DNA of 64,000 nt from Mycolicibacterium litorale (GTDB taxonomy: Bacteria; Actinomycetota; Actinomycetes; Mycobacteriales; Mycobacteriaceae): the NCBI GenBank assembly GCA_002007745.1, contig CP019882.1, positions 4,960,001-5,024,000 on the forward strand, given 5' to 3'. The notes below the pieces were generated by a model. The model made no database searches and had not been told where the DNA came from. It saw nothing but the letters and a program-made list of their open reading frames with translations. The translations under genes were made by a program, and so were the position numbers. Shown here one piece after another: positions 1-7,728 of the stretch (its first letter is position 1; each line of letters starts with the position of its first letter).

Positions 1-558
1 GCGACCCCACAGCACGCTGCGCCAGCTGGCGTGGCCGGTGTCGGCGTTGCGGTAGATCGCCGAGTTGGCGGTCAGCGCCAGCAGCAGCGGAAGCCACGGC
101 CGCAGCCGGTTGGACACGGCGATGGCCGTCGCGCGGTCGGGCACCTCCACGTGCACGTGGCACCCGCAGATGCCCTGTTCGTGGGCGATCATGCCGAAGC
201 GTTCGCCGATTTCCCGATACCGCGGCTTGTCGGTGATCGGAAAGCTCTGCGGCACCGTCGGCGGCAGGCCCACCGCCAGCAGCCGCGCACCAGCCTGTTC
301 GGCGGCTTCGGCCGCCACCCGCCGCAGATGGACGATCTGTTGACGCAGTTGCGAACTGGTGTTCGCGACGTCGGTCGCGGTCTCGACCTGGCACGTGGTC
401 AGTTCGAGTTGGAGGTCGACGCCGCGCGCCGCGGCGTGCCGAGCGACATCGGCGTTGCGGGCGACGGGTTCACCGGTGCGGGGGTCGACGAGAAGGAACT
501 CTTCCTCGACGCCGACGCTGGGAGGATTCACGATGCCCAGGGATGCCCGCGCTCGCAC
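1..558 (-). CDS. Carboxylate-amine ligase, glutamate-cysteine ligase family 2 (GCS2/YbdK-like), 3' end cut by window
   Basis: Reading leftwards, the product opens with VGVEEEFLLVDP, the N-terminal signature of the GCS2/YbdK ATP-dependent carboxylate-amine ligases, and later has CHVHVEVPD, part of the substrate and metal region. These enzymes join glutamate or a similar carboxylate to an amine; the physiological substrate of this subgroup is not known to me. About 186 codons are visible and the C-terminal half lies outside the window. I took GTG at 558 as the start. GTG at 531, just before NPPSVGVEEEF, is equally possible because neither has a clear ribosome binding site. It is divergent from the F420-type oxidoreductase, with about 95 bp between them that hold nothing I recognise. 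Confidence 0.8.
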   Translation of the reverse strand, partial: MRARASLGIVNPPSVGVEEEFLLVDPRTGEPVARNADVARHAAARGVDLQLELTTCQVETATDVANTSSQLRQQIVHLRRVAAEAAEQAGARLLAVGLPPTVPQSFPITDKPRYREIGERFGMIAHEQGICGCHVHVEVPDRATAIAVSNRLRPWLPLLLALTANSAIYRNADTGHASWRSVLWGR

Positions 559-653
559 GTGACCAAACCCGGTGCGGTGCAGGTCACCGGCGCGGTGCCA
601 CGCACCGAGACCGACGCTGTCGGTCCGCACGGACGCGGCCCTAGCATGCGGCC

Positions 654-1487
654 ATGGGCAGAGACTTTCGCTTCGGCATCGGCGTGCGATCGGTCAAGTC
701 GGCACAGCGCCTACGCGAGACGGTGCGGCGGTTCGAGGACCTGGGCTTCGATGTGCTGCACGTACCCGACCACCTCGGGCGATTCGGAGTGCCCGCGCCG
801 TTCCCCACCATGGTGGCCGCCGCCGAGGCGGCCAAGACCATGCGGGTGGGGACATTCGTCATCAACGCGGGCTTCTACAAGCCGGCGCTGCTTGCCCGCG
901 ACGCCGTGGCGGTCGACGTCCTAACCGACGGCCGACTGGATCTCGGCCTCGGGACCGGATATGTGCGTGAGGAATTCGAGGCTGCCGAGCTGCCCTACCC
1001 CAGTGCGGGAAGGCGGGTCGACCATCTGCTGCACACCACCGAATACCTCAAGCGGATCGCGCCGACGATTCCGATCCTGATCGCCGGCAACGGCGATCGG
1101 GTGCTGACCATCGCCGCTCAGCACGCCGACATCATCGGCTTGACCGGTGGCGGAGTGCCCGATCACCCGGGCCACGATCCGCTGGCCGAACGCATCGCGT
1201 TCGTCCGCGCCGCCGCCGGTGACCGCTTCGCCGGCCTGGAGTTGAACATCGCGATCACCGGCGTGCCGACCGACTCGTCGGGAGTCCCGGATCTCGCGCT
1301 GACCCGGGGCTATGCCCCAGATGCCACCGAGGAGCAGTTACTGGCTCTGCCGACGGTGCTAAGCGGTACGCCCCGCGACATCGCCGACACGCTGCGCGAT
1401 CGCCGCGACCGCTACGGCATCACCTACTTCACCGTGCAGGACTACCACGCCGAGTACTTCGCCAAGGTCATCGCCGAACTGCGCTGA
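654..1487 (+). CDS. LLM-class F420-dependent oxidoreductase
   Basis: The 277-residue protein has the bacterial luciferase-like (LLM) TIM-barrel pattern: an N-terminal FGIGVRS strand, LGFDVLHVPDHLG at about residues 29-41, LGLGTGYVREEFEA in the middle, and IPILIAGNGDRVLTIAAQHAD near residues 140-160. It resembles the MSMEG_2516-type family of predicted F420-dependent oxidoreductases. Such enzymes pass hydride between reduced coenzyme F420 and an unknown substrate. It is a little shorter than usual for the family (about 290-300). Its stop codon lies one base from the stop of the convergent permease gene. The ATG at 654 is the only good start ahead of the first barrel strand. The substrate cannot be read from sequence. 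Confidence 0.85.
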   Translation: MGRDFRFGIGVRSVKSAQRLRETVRRFEDLGFDVLHVPDHLGRFGVPAPFPTMVAAAEAAKTMRVGTFVINAGFYKPALLARDAVAVDVLTDGRLDLGLGTGYVREEFEAAELPYPSAGRRVDHLLHTTEYLKRIAPTIPILIAGNGDRVLTIAAQHADIIGLTGGGVPDHPGHDPLAERIAFVRAAAGDRFAGLELNIAITGVPTDSSGVPDLALTRGYAPDATEEQLLALPTVLSGTPRDIADTLRDRRDRYGITYFTVQDYHAEYFAKVIAELR

Positions 1488-1488
1488 C

Positions 1489-2911
1489 TCAGCGCTGTTC
1501 GCGCGCCGAGGTGTAGTAGGGCGCCCGCCCGGTCCGCGCGGAGATCACCGACAGCAGCACACCCACCAAGGCCAGACCCACCCCGAACGTGAGCTCGATC
1601 CCGGTCAGCGAACCGGTGGCGATGGCGTAGACGATCACGAACGCCATGAACGCCGCACCGAGGCCGGGCAGCACGCCCCCCAACACGAAATCTCTTGGTG
1701 ACGAAGCGATTTGGCGCCGGTAACACCAGATCGCCGTGGTCGCGGTGAGCAGGTAGAACATCGCGGCCATCAGGCCAAGGGTGCTGACGATATTGGACAG
1801 GGCGTCGCCGATGGCACCGATCAGCGTCGACCCCCAGAGGAAGACGATGTTGAGGGCGCCGAACAGGATGGTGGCGTTGAACGGCGTCTGGAACGGGCGT
1901 CGCACCTGCCCGAACCAGGACGGGATCACCCGGTCGCGCCCCATCGCGTAGCCGATCCGTGAGGCGCTGACGATCGCCGCCAGCAGCGAGGCCAGCGTTC
2001 CGCCGAGCACGGCGACGATCATCACCTTGCCCCAGAACGAGCCGCCGAGCCGATCGCCGATGAAGGCCAGGATGTTGGCGGCGTGGTCCTGCATCTCCTG
2101 CATCGGTGCGACGCCCTGGAAGGCCAGGATGGCGACCGAGTAGATGACGAACAGCAGCACGACGCTGGTGACCGCGGCGCGGCCGGCCTTCTGCCCGGAG
2201 GCCTCCTCGCCGACGTAGGCCGCGGTGTCCCAGCCGGAGTAGAGGAACACCGCCAGCAGGATTCCGGAGACCAGCGATTGGAAGCCGCCGGCGCCGCCGA
2301 CGGTGAACCAGTCGGCGCTCGGCGCGACGGTGCCGGGGTGGCCGTTGGCGATGTAGGCGATGGCCACGACCGCGAACCCGATGAGCAACGCGTACTCGAA
2401 GATCGCCCAGCCCAGCTGGAAGCGCGCCGATAGCGAGGCGCCGAGCGCGGCCACCACCATCACGATGACGTTGAAGACCGTGCCGACCGTGGCGACGGCG
2501 ACGGTGTTGTTGGCGGCATCGTCGGAGAACAGACTGAGCAGGTAGGCTGCCCAGCGGGATGGTGAGGCTGGTCGTGCCGACGGTGTAGTAGAGAAGCATG
2601 ATCCAGCCGGCGAAGAAGCCGGCGTGCGGGCTGAGCACTCGGCCGACCCACGAATAGGTGGCTCCGGCGCTCGGCTGCCAGGCGTGCAGTCGCTGGTAGC
2701 CCAGCGCGATGCCGAGCATCGGTATGAAGCAGATAAGGATCGGCAGAAATCCGGCGTAGGCGACCGTGGCGAGGATCGCCGCCATCGAGACGGCCACACT
2801 CTGGATCGGCCCGGAACTGGCCAGGGCCATGACGACGACGTCGACGGCCCGCAATGCACCCGACTTGAGCCCGACCGCGTCCTGGTCGGCACCGGTTGCT
2901 TCGGTTGACAT
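1489..2911 (-). pseudogene. APC-family amino acid/polyamine permease, frameshifted
   Basis: An amino acid/polyamine/organocation permease of about 473 residues in two frames. From ATG 2911, preceded by a good GGAGG site, the first frame encodes the first transmembrane helices and ends near IPLG. The sequence then continues one base out of phase as AYLLSLF and the remaining helices to the stop at 1489. Removing one base near 2548 would rejoin LTIPLG to AYLLSLF cleanly. The shift therefore looks like a one-base gain, unlike the one-base losses elsewhere in the window. The protein would be a 12-helix inner-membrane importer of unknown amine substrate. No other stop or decay is seen, so either a sequence error or a very recent mutation fits. 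Confidence 0.85.
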
Positions 2912-2966
2912 CAGCGCCTCCGATCGAAAGAAATCTACGCGGCGCGCTCGCCGCGGCCTAACTGTG

Positions 2967-2979
2967 CATACTTTGTATG
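2967..2979. promoter_or_regulatory. Inverted repeat upstream of the APC permease
   Basis: CATAC-TTT-GTATG is a perfect 5-bp inverted repeat about 56 bp upstream of the permease ATG (minus strand), in an AT-rich patch within very GC-rich DNA. Its position fits an operator or promoter-overlapping site. No regulator gene is adjacent, so the binding protein is unknown. Confidence 0.4.
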
Positions 2980-3173
2980 TTAAGTAGGTTTCGTGCGTGT
3001 CAAATTCGCAGAATATTTGCTGTTCACAGCGATTTCCCAGCTGGCGGCCACCTCCATATACACAGCACCGGATCACACCGGACGGCAAGGATTGACCGAA
3101 CTGGGGGGTTTGAGTAGCCGCCAACCGGGTATCGAATGGCAGTTACGGTGCGCACTTCGCGAAGGAGGCAGTC

Positions 3174-3317
3174 ATGATTCGCCACTCACTGCATGCCGCT
3201 GCCGACGTCTCGCGCCGGGCCGCAGGCTGGATCCGCAAGGACTATCCCAAGGCAGCGAACCCGCCCGGTCACTGCTCCCTGGTCGCGCTGTGCGGAACCG
3301 ACGGCGGCGGCCGATAG
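3174..3317 (+). CDS. Small conserved-looking protein, 47 residues
   Basis: An ATG at 3174 sits 7 bases after GGAGG (3164-3168), one of the best ribosome binding sites in the window, and opens a 47-codon frame ending in TAG at 3317. The product begins MIRHSLHAAADVSRR, then has WIRKDYP, a proline/glycine stretch with PGH, and SLVALCG. A Trp, Tyr-Pro, Pro-Gly-x, Leu-x-Ala-Leu spacing also occurs in mycobacterial DUF3349-type proteins, so this may be a distant or minimal relative; that is inference. It lies 50 bp ahead of tRNA-Arg. The intergenic region before it (2912-3173) otherwise shows only the permease control region. Confidence 0.55.
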   Translation: MIRHSLHAAADVSRRAAGWIRKDYPKAANPPGHCSLVALCGTDGGGR

Positions 3318-3367
3318 CCCTGCGCTGATGGGGTGCGGCCGGTTCGCGGTAAGCTGCCAGCCGGTCC

Positions 3368-3443
3368 GCCCCCGTAGCTCAGGGGATAGAGCACGGCTCT
3401 CCTAAAGCCGGTGTCGCAGGTTCGAATCCTGCCGGGGGCACCA
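3368..3443 (+). tRNA. tRNA-Arg (anticodon CCU)
   Basis: A full cloverleaf can be drawn. The acceptor stem GCCCCCG (3368-3374) pairs with CGGGGGC (3433-3439), the anticodon stem CGGCT/AGCCG encloses loop CTCCTAA with anticodon CCT, and the T arm contains GGTTCGAATCC. The discriminator base is A, and CCA is encoded at 3441-3443. It reads the rare arginine codon AGG. No integrase or att-like duplication is seen next to it, so the tRNA does not appear to be an occupied integration site. Confidence 0.97.
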
Positions 3444-3454
3444 ATTTCCGCAGG

Positions 3455-4327
3455 TCAGGACGCTGTTACCCGAATTCGGTTGGTGGTGGTCAGCACCCGC
3501 TCCGGTGTGAACACGACCGATCGCTCGGCCTCCTGCACGTCGGAAACCGACCACTCCAGCGCGGCGGTGCCGGACAGCTGCACCGCGGCGCCGGTGACGA
3601 AGTCGAGGAAGAGCAGCGCGGTGGCCGGGTCGACGGCGATGTTGCCCAGGCTGTTGAACAGGTTATTGCCGGGATAGTCCGGCCAGCTCAGCCGGCCGTC
3701 ATCGACGCGCACGAAGCCGGCCGGGCCGCCGCGGTGCGAGGCGTCATTACCGGACGTTGGGTGGGCGGTCCCCAAGAAGAAGGTGTCGGCACCTTCGATC
3801 AGCACACGCTCAGCCGGCCGCAGCGCCGATCCGTCGAACACCGCCGCCGCACTCCCGGCCGGCATCGCCGGCAGACGTGGCTCGATGTACTTCGGACAAT
3901 TGCCGTAGGCCTGGTCAACCTCCAATACCAGCCCCGCCGAATCCGCGTGGGTCAGCACGCCGTTGACCCGCAGTCGGCGCCGGGCGGCGAAATCGATGGC
4001 GACCACACCGACGGGTTGGCCGGCCAGCATGCCGTGCAGCGGGTCGACATCGGCAACCCCGCCCTGAATGCGCAACGTCGTCGGTGCCGCCGCAGCCAGG
4101 AAGCCAGGCTGGCCCACCAACGGCGAGGTCCACAGCCGGCCGTCGCCATCACGCGCGGTCACGACCGCCAGGCGGGCGCTTGACAACAGGGCGGCGGTGC
4201 CGGCGCTGAGCCGCCCCCGCGCAGCCATCGAGGCCAGCCGCTGCGCGTACGCGCGCACCCCTGCCCGGTCCTGAACAGCCAGCTCGCCGCTGTGGAAACC
4301 CACAGCGGCCAGCCGGTTCTCACTCAC
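3455..4327 (-). CDS. Pyridoxamine 5'-phosphate oxidase-related FMN-binding split-barrel protein
   Basis: The 290-residue protein fits the large PNPOx-like split-barrel family in which an N-terminal segment (FHSGELAVQDRAGVRAYA) precedes the flavin fold. Typical elements are LWTSPLVGQPGFL (about residues 86-98), the RRLRVNGVLTH strand, YGNCPKYIE (about 143-151) and a C-terminal GNNLFNSLGNIAVDP that closes the barrel. Members bind FMN or F420; the reaction here is unknown. The start is GTG at 4327, which overlaps the upstream gene's stop as GTGA, so the two are translationally coupled. The downstream end is 11 bp from the convergently placed tRNA. Confidence 0.85.
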   Translation of the reverse strand: MSENRLAAVGFHSGELAVQDRAGVRAYAQRLASMAARGRLSAGTAALLSSARLAVVTARDGDGRLWTSPLVGQPGFLAAAAPTTLRIQGGVADVDPLHGMLAGQPVGVVAIDFAARRRLRVNGVLTHADSAGLVLEVDQAYGNCPKYIEPRLPAMPAGSAAAVFDGSALRPAERVLIEGADTFFLGTAHPTSGNDASHRGGPAGFVRVDDGRLSWPDYPGNNLFNSLGNIAVDPATALLFLDFVTGAAVQLSGTAALEWSVSDVQEAERSVVFTPERVLTTTNRIRVTAS

Positions 4328-4901
4328 AACGGGTTGCGGCCGGAAAACGCGACCACGCGCTGGGTCGGCGTTGCACCTGCGGCCGCGGTCACCTCGGGGC
4401 CGAAAAGGTCCTGGGCCGAAGCGCCGGCACCAGCTGAGAGCCCACCACCTCGGCCAGTGCGGCCTCTGCCTCGTCGAATTCCACCTTCCGGCCGACCGCG
4501 ACCGCCAGATCCCAACTGTGAATGAGCGTCGAGTAGGTGATGATCCCGACCGCCTGTCCGGCCGGCATCTCGCCGAGCACGGTCGTGACCGGCTGCTGCC
4601 AGTCCCGGATCGTCGCCCAGGCGCGCTGGGAACGCCCGACGGACTGCTTGGTCACCGCGACCGGATCCGGACCGAGGATGTCATCCCCGCTGAAGAGCTC
4701 CGCCTCGGTCGGCCCCGGGCCGCCGTCGACGCCAGCGGCAAAAGCATCGATGGAGGCCACCGTGTGGCTGACGAGCGACCGCACGTTCCACCCGCTGCAC
4801 GGGCTGGCCAGCTCCAAATCCGTCGGACTGAGCGCGGCGACCAGGTCGACCAGGCGCCGGTCGGCCTGCTGCAGCAATTCCAGAGAGATGATCGGGGACA
4901 C
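4324..4901 (-). pseudogene. TIGR03086-type (mycothiol-dependent maleylpyruvate isomerase/DinB-like) protein, frameshifted
   Basis: The protein opens with PIISLELLQQADRRLVDLV and has the SPCSGWNVRSLVSHTVAS metal-binding helix and LIHSWDLAVAVGR, typical of TIGR03086 members of the DinB-like superfamily, which are often thiol-dependent enzymes. The frame breaks after SQLVPALR near 4416-4418 and would stop at 4389. One base later the expected C-terminus appears (AQDLFGPEV, then VVAFSGRNPL), ending at 4324 with a GTGA overlap into the split-barrel gene. A single missing base in a short G run restores the whole gene. GTG 4901 has an AGGAA site 6 bases upstream; a TTG at 4922 is an alternative start. 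Confidence 0.8.
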
Positions 4902-4933
4902 CTTGTTCCTAACGTTGTTCAACTAACACTGAC

Positions 4934-4960
4934 GTTAGATTCCTACCGCACGAATCTAAC
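4934..4960. promoter_or_regulatory. Inverted-repeat operator candidate between the TIGR03086 gene and the CGNR regulator
   Basis: GTTAGATTC (4934-4942) and GAATCTAAC (4952-4960) form a perfect 9-bp inverted repeat with a 9-bp spacer, centred in the divergent gap. A further CTAACG lies at 4909-4914. The symmetry and placement suggest a dimeric regulator acting on one or both genes. The CGNR protein encoded next door is the obvious candidate, by inference. Confidence 0.55.
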
Positions 4961-5006
4961 GGTGTCAACACGCTGATAGCATTAGGGAGTGGATGCCAGG
5001 TCACGC

Positions 5007-5582
5007 ATGAACAGGGCTCAAGCGGCGGGGTTCCCCGTCGCGGGTGAGCCGTTGGCGGTGGACCTGGCCGACACGATCATCACCGTCCACGACCCGGCCA
5101 CCGATCTACTGCCCGACGAGGAGACCTGCCAGCTGTGGTGGAGCCTGCAGCAGGACCGTCTCCCCGACGGCCCCTGGCCGCCCCTGCTGCCGACGGTCGA
5201 GCTGCGCCAGGCGATCCGCGAGATACTCGACGCTCAGATCCGCGGATCGGTACCCAGCACGGCCGCCATCGACTACCTCAACGACGTGACCGCCAGGGTG
5301 GCCTCAACTCGCCGGCTCGAACGCACGCCCGACGGATGGACGGCCGTCACCACCCACCGCGGACCCGCCGACCGGCCCTACCAGCTCGCGCTCGCCGCCG
5401 TCGCTGAGAGCCTCGTCGATCTGCTGGTCGGCGCGGCGCGCAACCGGCTACGCCGATGCGAAAGCCCGGCGTGCAGCATGCTTTTCGTCGCCTCGGACAC
5501 CCGCCGCAAGTTCTGCACCCAGAACATCTGCGCCAACCGGACCCGGGTGGCGCGGCATTACCACCGTCACCGGCCGGACTGA
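5007..5582 (+). CDS. CGNR zinc-finger / ABATE-domain regulator
   Basis: The N-terminal part starts GEPLAVDLADTIITVHDP, the usual opening of the ABATE domain. The C-terminus carries a CGNR-type zinc finger: CESPAC, then FCTQNICANR, with four cysteines (about residues 148-177) and CANR in place of CGNR. Members are predicted stress-responsive DNA-binding regulators. ATG 5007 is preferred; GTG 4989 would add six residues. It is divergent from the TIGR03086/split-barrel pair, with a strong inverted repeat between, so it probably regulates that operon or itself. Confidence 0.8.
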   Translation: MNRAQAAGFPVAGEPLAVDLADTIITVHDPATDLLPDEETCQLWWSLQQDRLPDGPWPPLLPTVELRQAIREILDAQIRGSVPSTAAIDYLNDVTARVASTRRLERTPDGWTAVTTHRGPADRPYQLALAAVAESLVDLLVGAARNRLRRCESPACSMLFVASDTRRKFCTQNICANRTRVARHYHRHRPD

Positions 5583-5588
5583 CCGGGC

Positions 5589-6272
5589 CTAGTCGCCGCG
5601 GGTCTCGATCACCCGGGTGGCGATGTCGACCAGCCGGATGTTGCTGGTCTGCGACAGCTCACGCAGCATCTCGAAGGCGCGCAGCGCATCGACGTTGAAT
5701 CGCTCCATGATCACGCCCTTGGCTTGACCGATGGTGTCGCGGGTGTTCAGCGCCGACTCCAACTGCTCCCCGTGCCGGCTGGCCAGGATCGCCGCGGCGG
5801 CATGCGCCGCCAGCACCGAACCGATGGCCTCCGATTCGCCGTCGAACGCATGCGGCTTCAACCCGAACAGGTTCAGCGCACCCGCTGTCGTCGCGGTGGT
5901 GTACAGCTTGAACGACATTCCGCTGCGCACGCCCAACTCGGCGGCCGCGCGGCTGTAGTTGGGCCAACGGCGCTCGGTGGTGAAGTCATCGGTGCGCACG
6001 ATCAGTTCGTCGACGGCGGCCTCGATGCATGGCCCCTCACCGCATTCCTCCTGCAGCGCGTCCAGTTTGTAGATCAGGTCCGAGGTGCCGAACAGTGACT
6101 CGAATTTTCCGCCCTTGCCGATCAGCAGTACGCCGCAGGTGTCGGTGCCGGGGATCATCTCGACCGCCGCGGCGGTCACATCGGCGAGCACCTCGTCGAC
6201 GTTGCGGGGCGACGCGGTCAATCGGGCCAACTCGGCCATCCGCACCGCCAGATCGTGGTTGGGCGAAGACAT
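5589..6272 (-). CDS. GAF and ANTAR domain-containing RNA-binding regulator
   Basis: The 227-residue protein has an N-terminal GAF domain (about 10-150; CGVLLIGKGGKFES, CGEGPCIEA, LNLFGLKPHAF) and a C-terminal ANTAR domain with the usual RDTIGQAKGVIMERF (about residues 165-185) and alanine-rich helices. ANTAR domains bind paired hairpins in nascent RNA and prevent termination; in mycobacteria such proteins act on GC-rich transcripts. The start MSSPNHDLAVRMAELARL at 6272 fits homologues better than an upstream in-frame start. It converges with the CGNR gene (6 bp apart). Confidence 0.88.
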   Translation of the reverse strand: MSSPNHDLAVRMAELARLTASPRNVDEVLADVTAAAVEMIPGTDTCGVLLIGKGGKFESLFGTSDLIYKLDALQEECGEGPCIEAAVDELIVRTDDFTTERRWPNYSRAAAELGVRSGMSFKLYTTATTAGALNLFGLKPHAFDGESEAIGSVLAAHAAAAILASRHGEQLESALNTRDTIGQAKGVIMERFNVDALRAFEMLRELSQTSNIRLVDIATRVIETRGD

Positions 6273-6363
6273 GGAGAAAGTGTTCCCCACGGCCGGGAAA
6301 TTAACGCCAGCGGCTAGCCGATACGACGTTTGCCGATGCACAGGCGTGGCAATGCTGCGCGCA

Positions 6364-6395
6364 AGCGGGCGTGGCTGTCGACATCCACGCCCGCT
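6364..6395. other. Strong hairpin in the divergent region before the thiolase gene
   Basis: AGCGGGCGTGG (6364-6374) and CCACGCCCGCT (6385-6395) form a perfect 11-bp stem with a 10-base loop, 104 bp before the thiolase start. No T-run follows on either strand, so it is not a classic terminator. It could be part of a 5' leader or a small RNA. The rest of the gap 6273-6498 shows nothing I can name. A role as an ANTAR target is not supported, because the paired hexaloops expected for that are not evident. Confidence 0.35.
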
Positions 6396-6498
6396 GAGGT
6401 CCTGTCGGTTCAGACCGAGAGCCGGCGGGACCGCCCTGGTTGTGACCGCACGCCGGATTACGCCTCGCTACTCTTTTAGCTGTAGTAACTTCGCCCCT

Positions 6499-7728
6499 GT
6501 GGCAGGCAACGTCTGGATCCTGGGTGGCTATCAAAGCGACTTCGCGCGCAACCTGACCCGGGAGGGACATGACTTCGCGGCGCTGACCAGCGAGGCCGTC
6601 GACATGACGCTGGCCGAGTCGATGATCGACGCCGCCGACATCGAGGTCATCCACGTCGCGAACGCGTTCGGCGAGATGTTCGCCCGGCAGGGCCATCTCG
6701 GAGCCATGCCCGCCACCGTGCATGGCGGCTTGTGGGACGTCCCCGCCACCCGGCATGAGGCGGCCTGCGCGTCGGGAAGCGTGGCCGCCCTCGCGGCGAT
6801 GGCCGACCTGCGGGCCGGGAACTATCGCACGGCGCTGGTCGTCGGCGTCGAGTTGGAGAAAACGGTGTCCGGTGACACTGCCGCGCAGCACCTGGGTGCG
6901 GCGGCCTGGACCGGTCACGAGGGTGCCGATGCCACCTACGTCTGGCCGTGGATGTTCGCTCAGGTCGCCGACGAGTACGACCGCCGGTTCGGCCTCGACG
7001 AGACCCATCTGCACGCGATCGCGGCGGTCAACCTCGCCAACGCGCGCCGCAATCCCAATGCCCAGACCCGCGACTGGCAGCTGCCGGATCTGGTCGCCCA
7101 CGGCGGCGACGACGCGGTCAACCCGCCCGTCGAAGGCCGCATCCGACGCTACGACTGCAGCCAGATGACCGACGGCGCGGCCGGCATCGTGTTGGTCAAC
7201 GACGACTTCCTGGCTGACCATCCCGGCGTCCGCCCGATCGGGCTGATCGAGGGCTGGGGCCACCGCACCGTCGGCCTCGGGCTGCAGCAGAAGCTCGATC
7301 GGGACGCCGAAAGCCCCTATCTACTGCCCCATGTCCGCACGGCCGTGCACGACGCGTTCGAGCGTGCCGGGGTCAGCCTCGACGACGTCCACGGTTTCGA
7401 GGTGCATGACTGCTTCACGCCCAGCGAGTACCTCGCGATCGACCACATCGGCCTGACCGGTCCGGGTGAATCGTGGAAGGCGATCGAGAACGGCGAGATC
7501 GAGATCGGCGGCCGGCTTCCGATCAACCCCAGCGGCGGCTTGATCGGTGGCGGGCACCCCGTGGGCGCCTCCGGTATCCGCATGATGCTCGACGCGGCCA
7601 AGCAGGTCAGCGGGCTGGCCGGGGACTACCAGGTCGACGGTGCCCGACGCTTCGGCACCCTCAATTTCGGTGGTAGCACCGCCACCACAGTCAGTTTCGT
7701 GATCAGATCGGCAGACGATGGACACTGA
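6499..7728 (+). CDS. Thiolase / lipid-transfer-type acetyl-CoA acetyltransferase
   Basis: The 409-residue protein begins VAGNVWILGGYQSDFARN. It has the thiolase nucleophile region ATRHEAACASGSVAAL (Cys about residue 92), a DGAAGIVLVNDD segment, HDCFTPSEY with a conserved His, and the terminal GGLIGGGHPVGASG loop (about 348-361). It belongs to the SCP-x-like thiolases that cleave 3-oxoacyl-CoA, often with branched or ring substrates. The GTG at 6499 is the natural start, since upstream codons lie in non-conserved sequence. The gene overlaps the carotenoid oxygenase by 11 bp, so the two are probably translated together. Confidence 0.87.
   Translation: MAGNVWILGGYQSDFARNLTREGHDFAALTSEAVDMTLAESMIDAADIEVIHVANAFGEMFARQGHLGAMPATVHGGLWDVPATRHEAACASGSVAALAAMADLRAGNYRTALVVGVELEKTVSGDTAAQHLGAAAWTGHEGADATYVWPWMFAQVADEYDRRFGLDETHLHAIAAVNLANARRNPNAQTRDWQLPDLVAHGGDDAVNPPVEGRIRRYDCSQMTDGAAGIVLVNDDFLADHPGVRPIGLIEGWGHRTVGLGLQQKLDRDAESPYLLPHVRTAVHDAFERAGVSLDDVHGFEVHDCFTPSEYLAIDHIGLTGPGESWKAIENGEIEIGGRLPINPSGGLIGGGHPVGASGIRMMLDAAKQVSGLAGDYQVDGARRFGTLNFGGSTATTVSFVIRSADDGH

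Noticed and set aside
31..924. Plus-strand open frame overlapping the first two genes
   Set aside because: Its first part is antisense to the ligase gene and the rest is out of frame with the F420-type oxidoreductase; no protein family is visible.
3368..3443. tRNA-Arg as an integration site
   Set aside because: No integrase, phage or plasmid gene and no duplicated tRNA 3' end was seen; both neighbours look chromosomal.
6364..6395. ANTAR target hairpins for the neighbouring GAF-ANTAR protein
   Set aside because: Only one strong stem is visible and its loop is ten bases; ANTAR targets need two short hexaloop hairpins in tandem.
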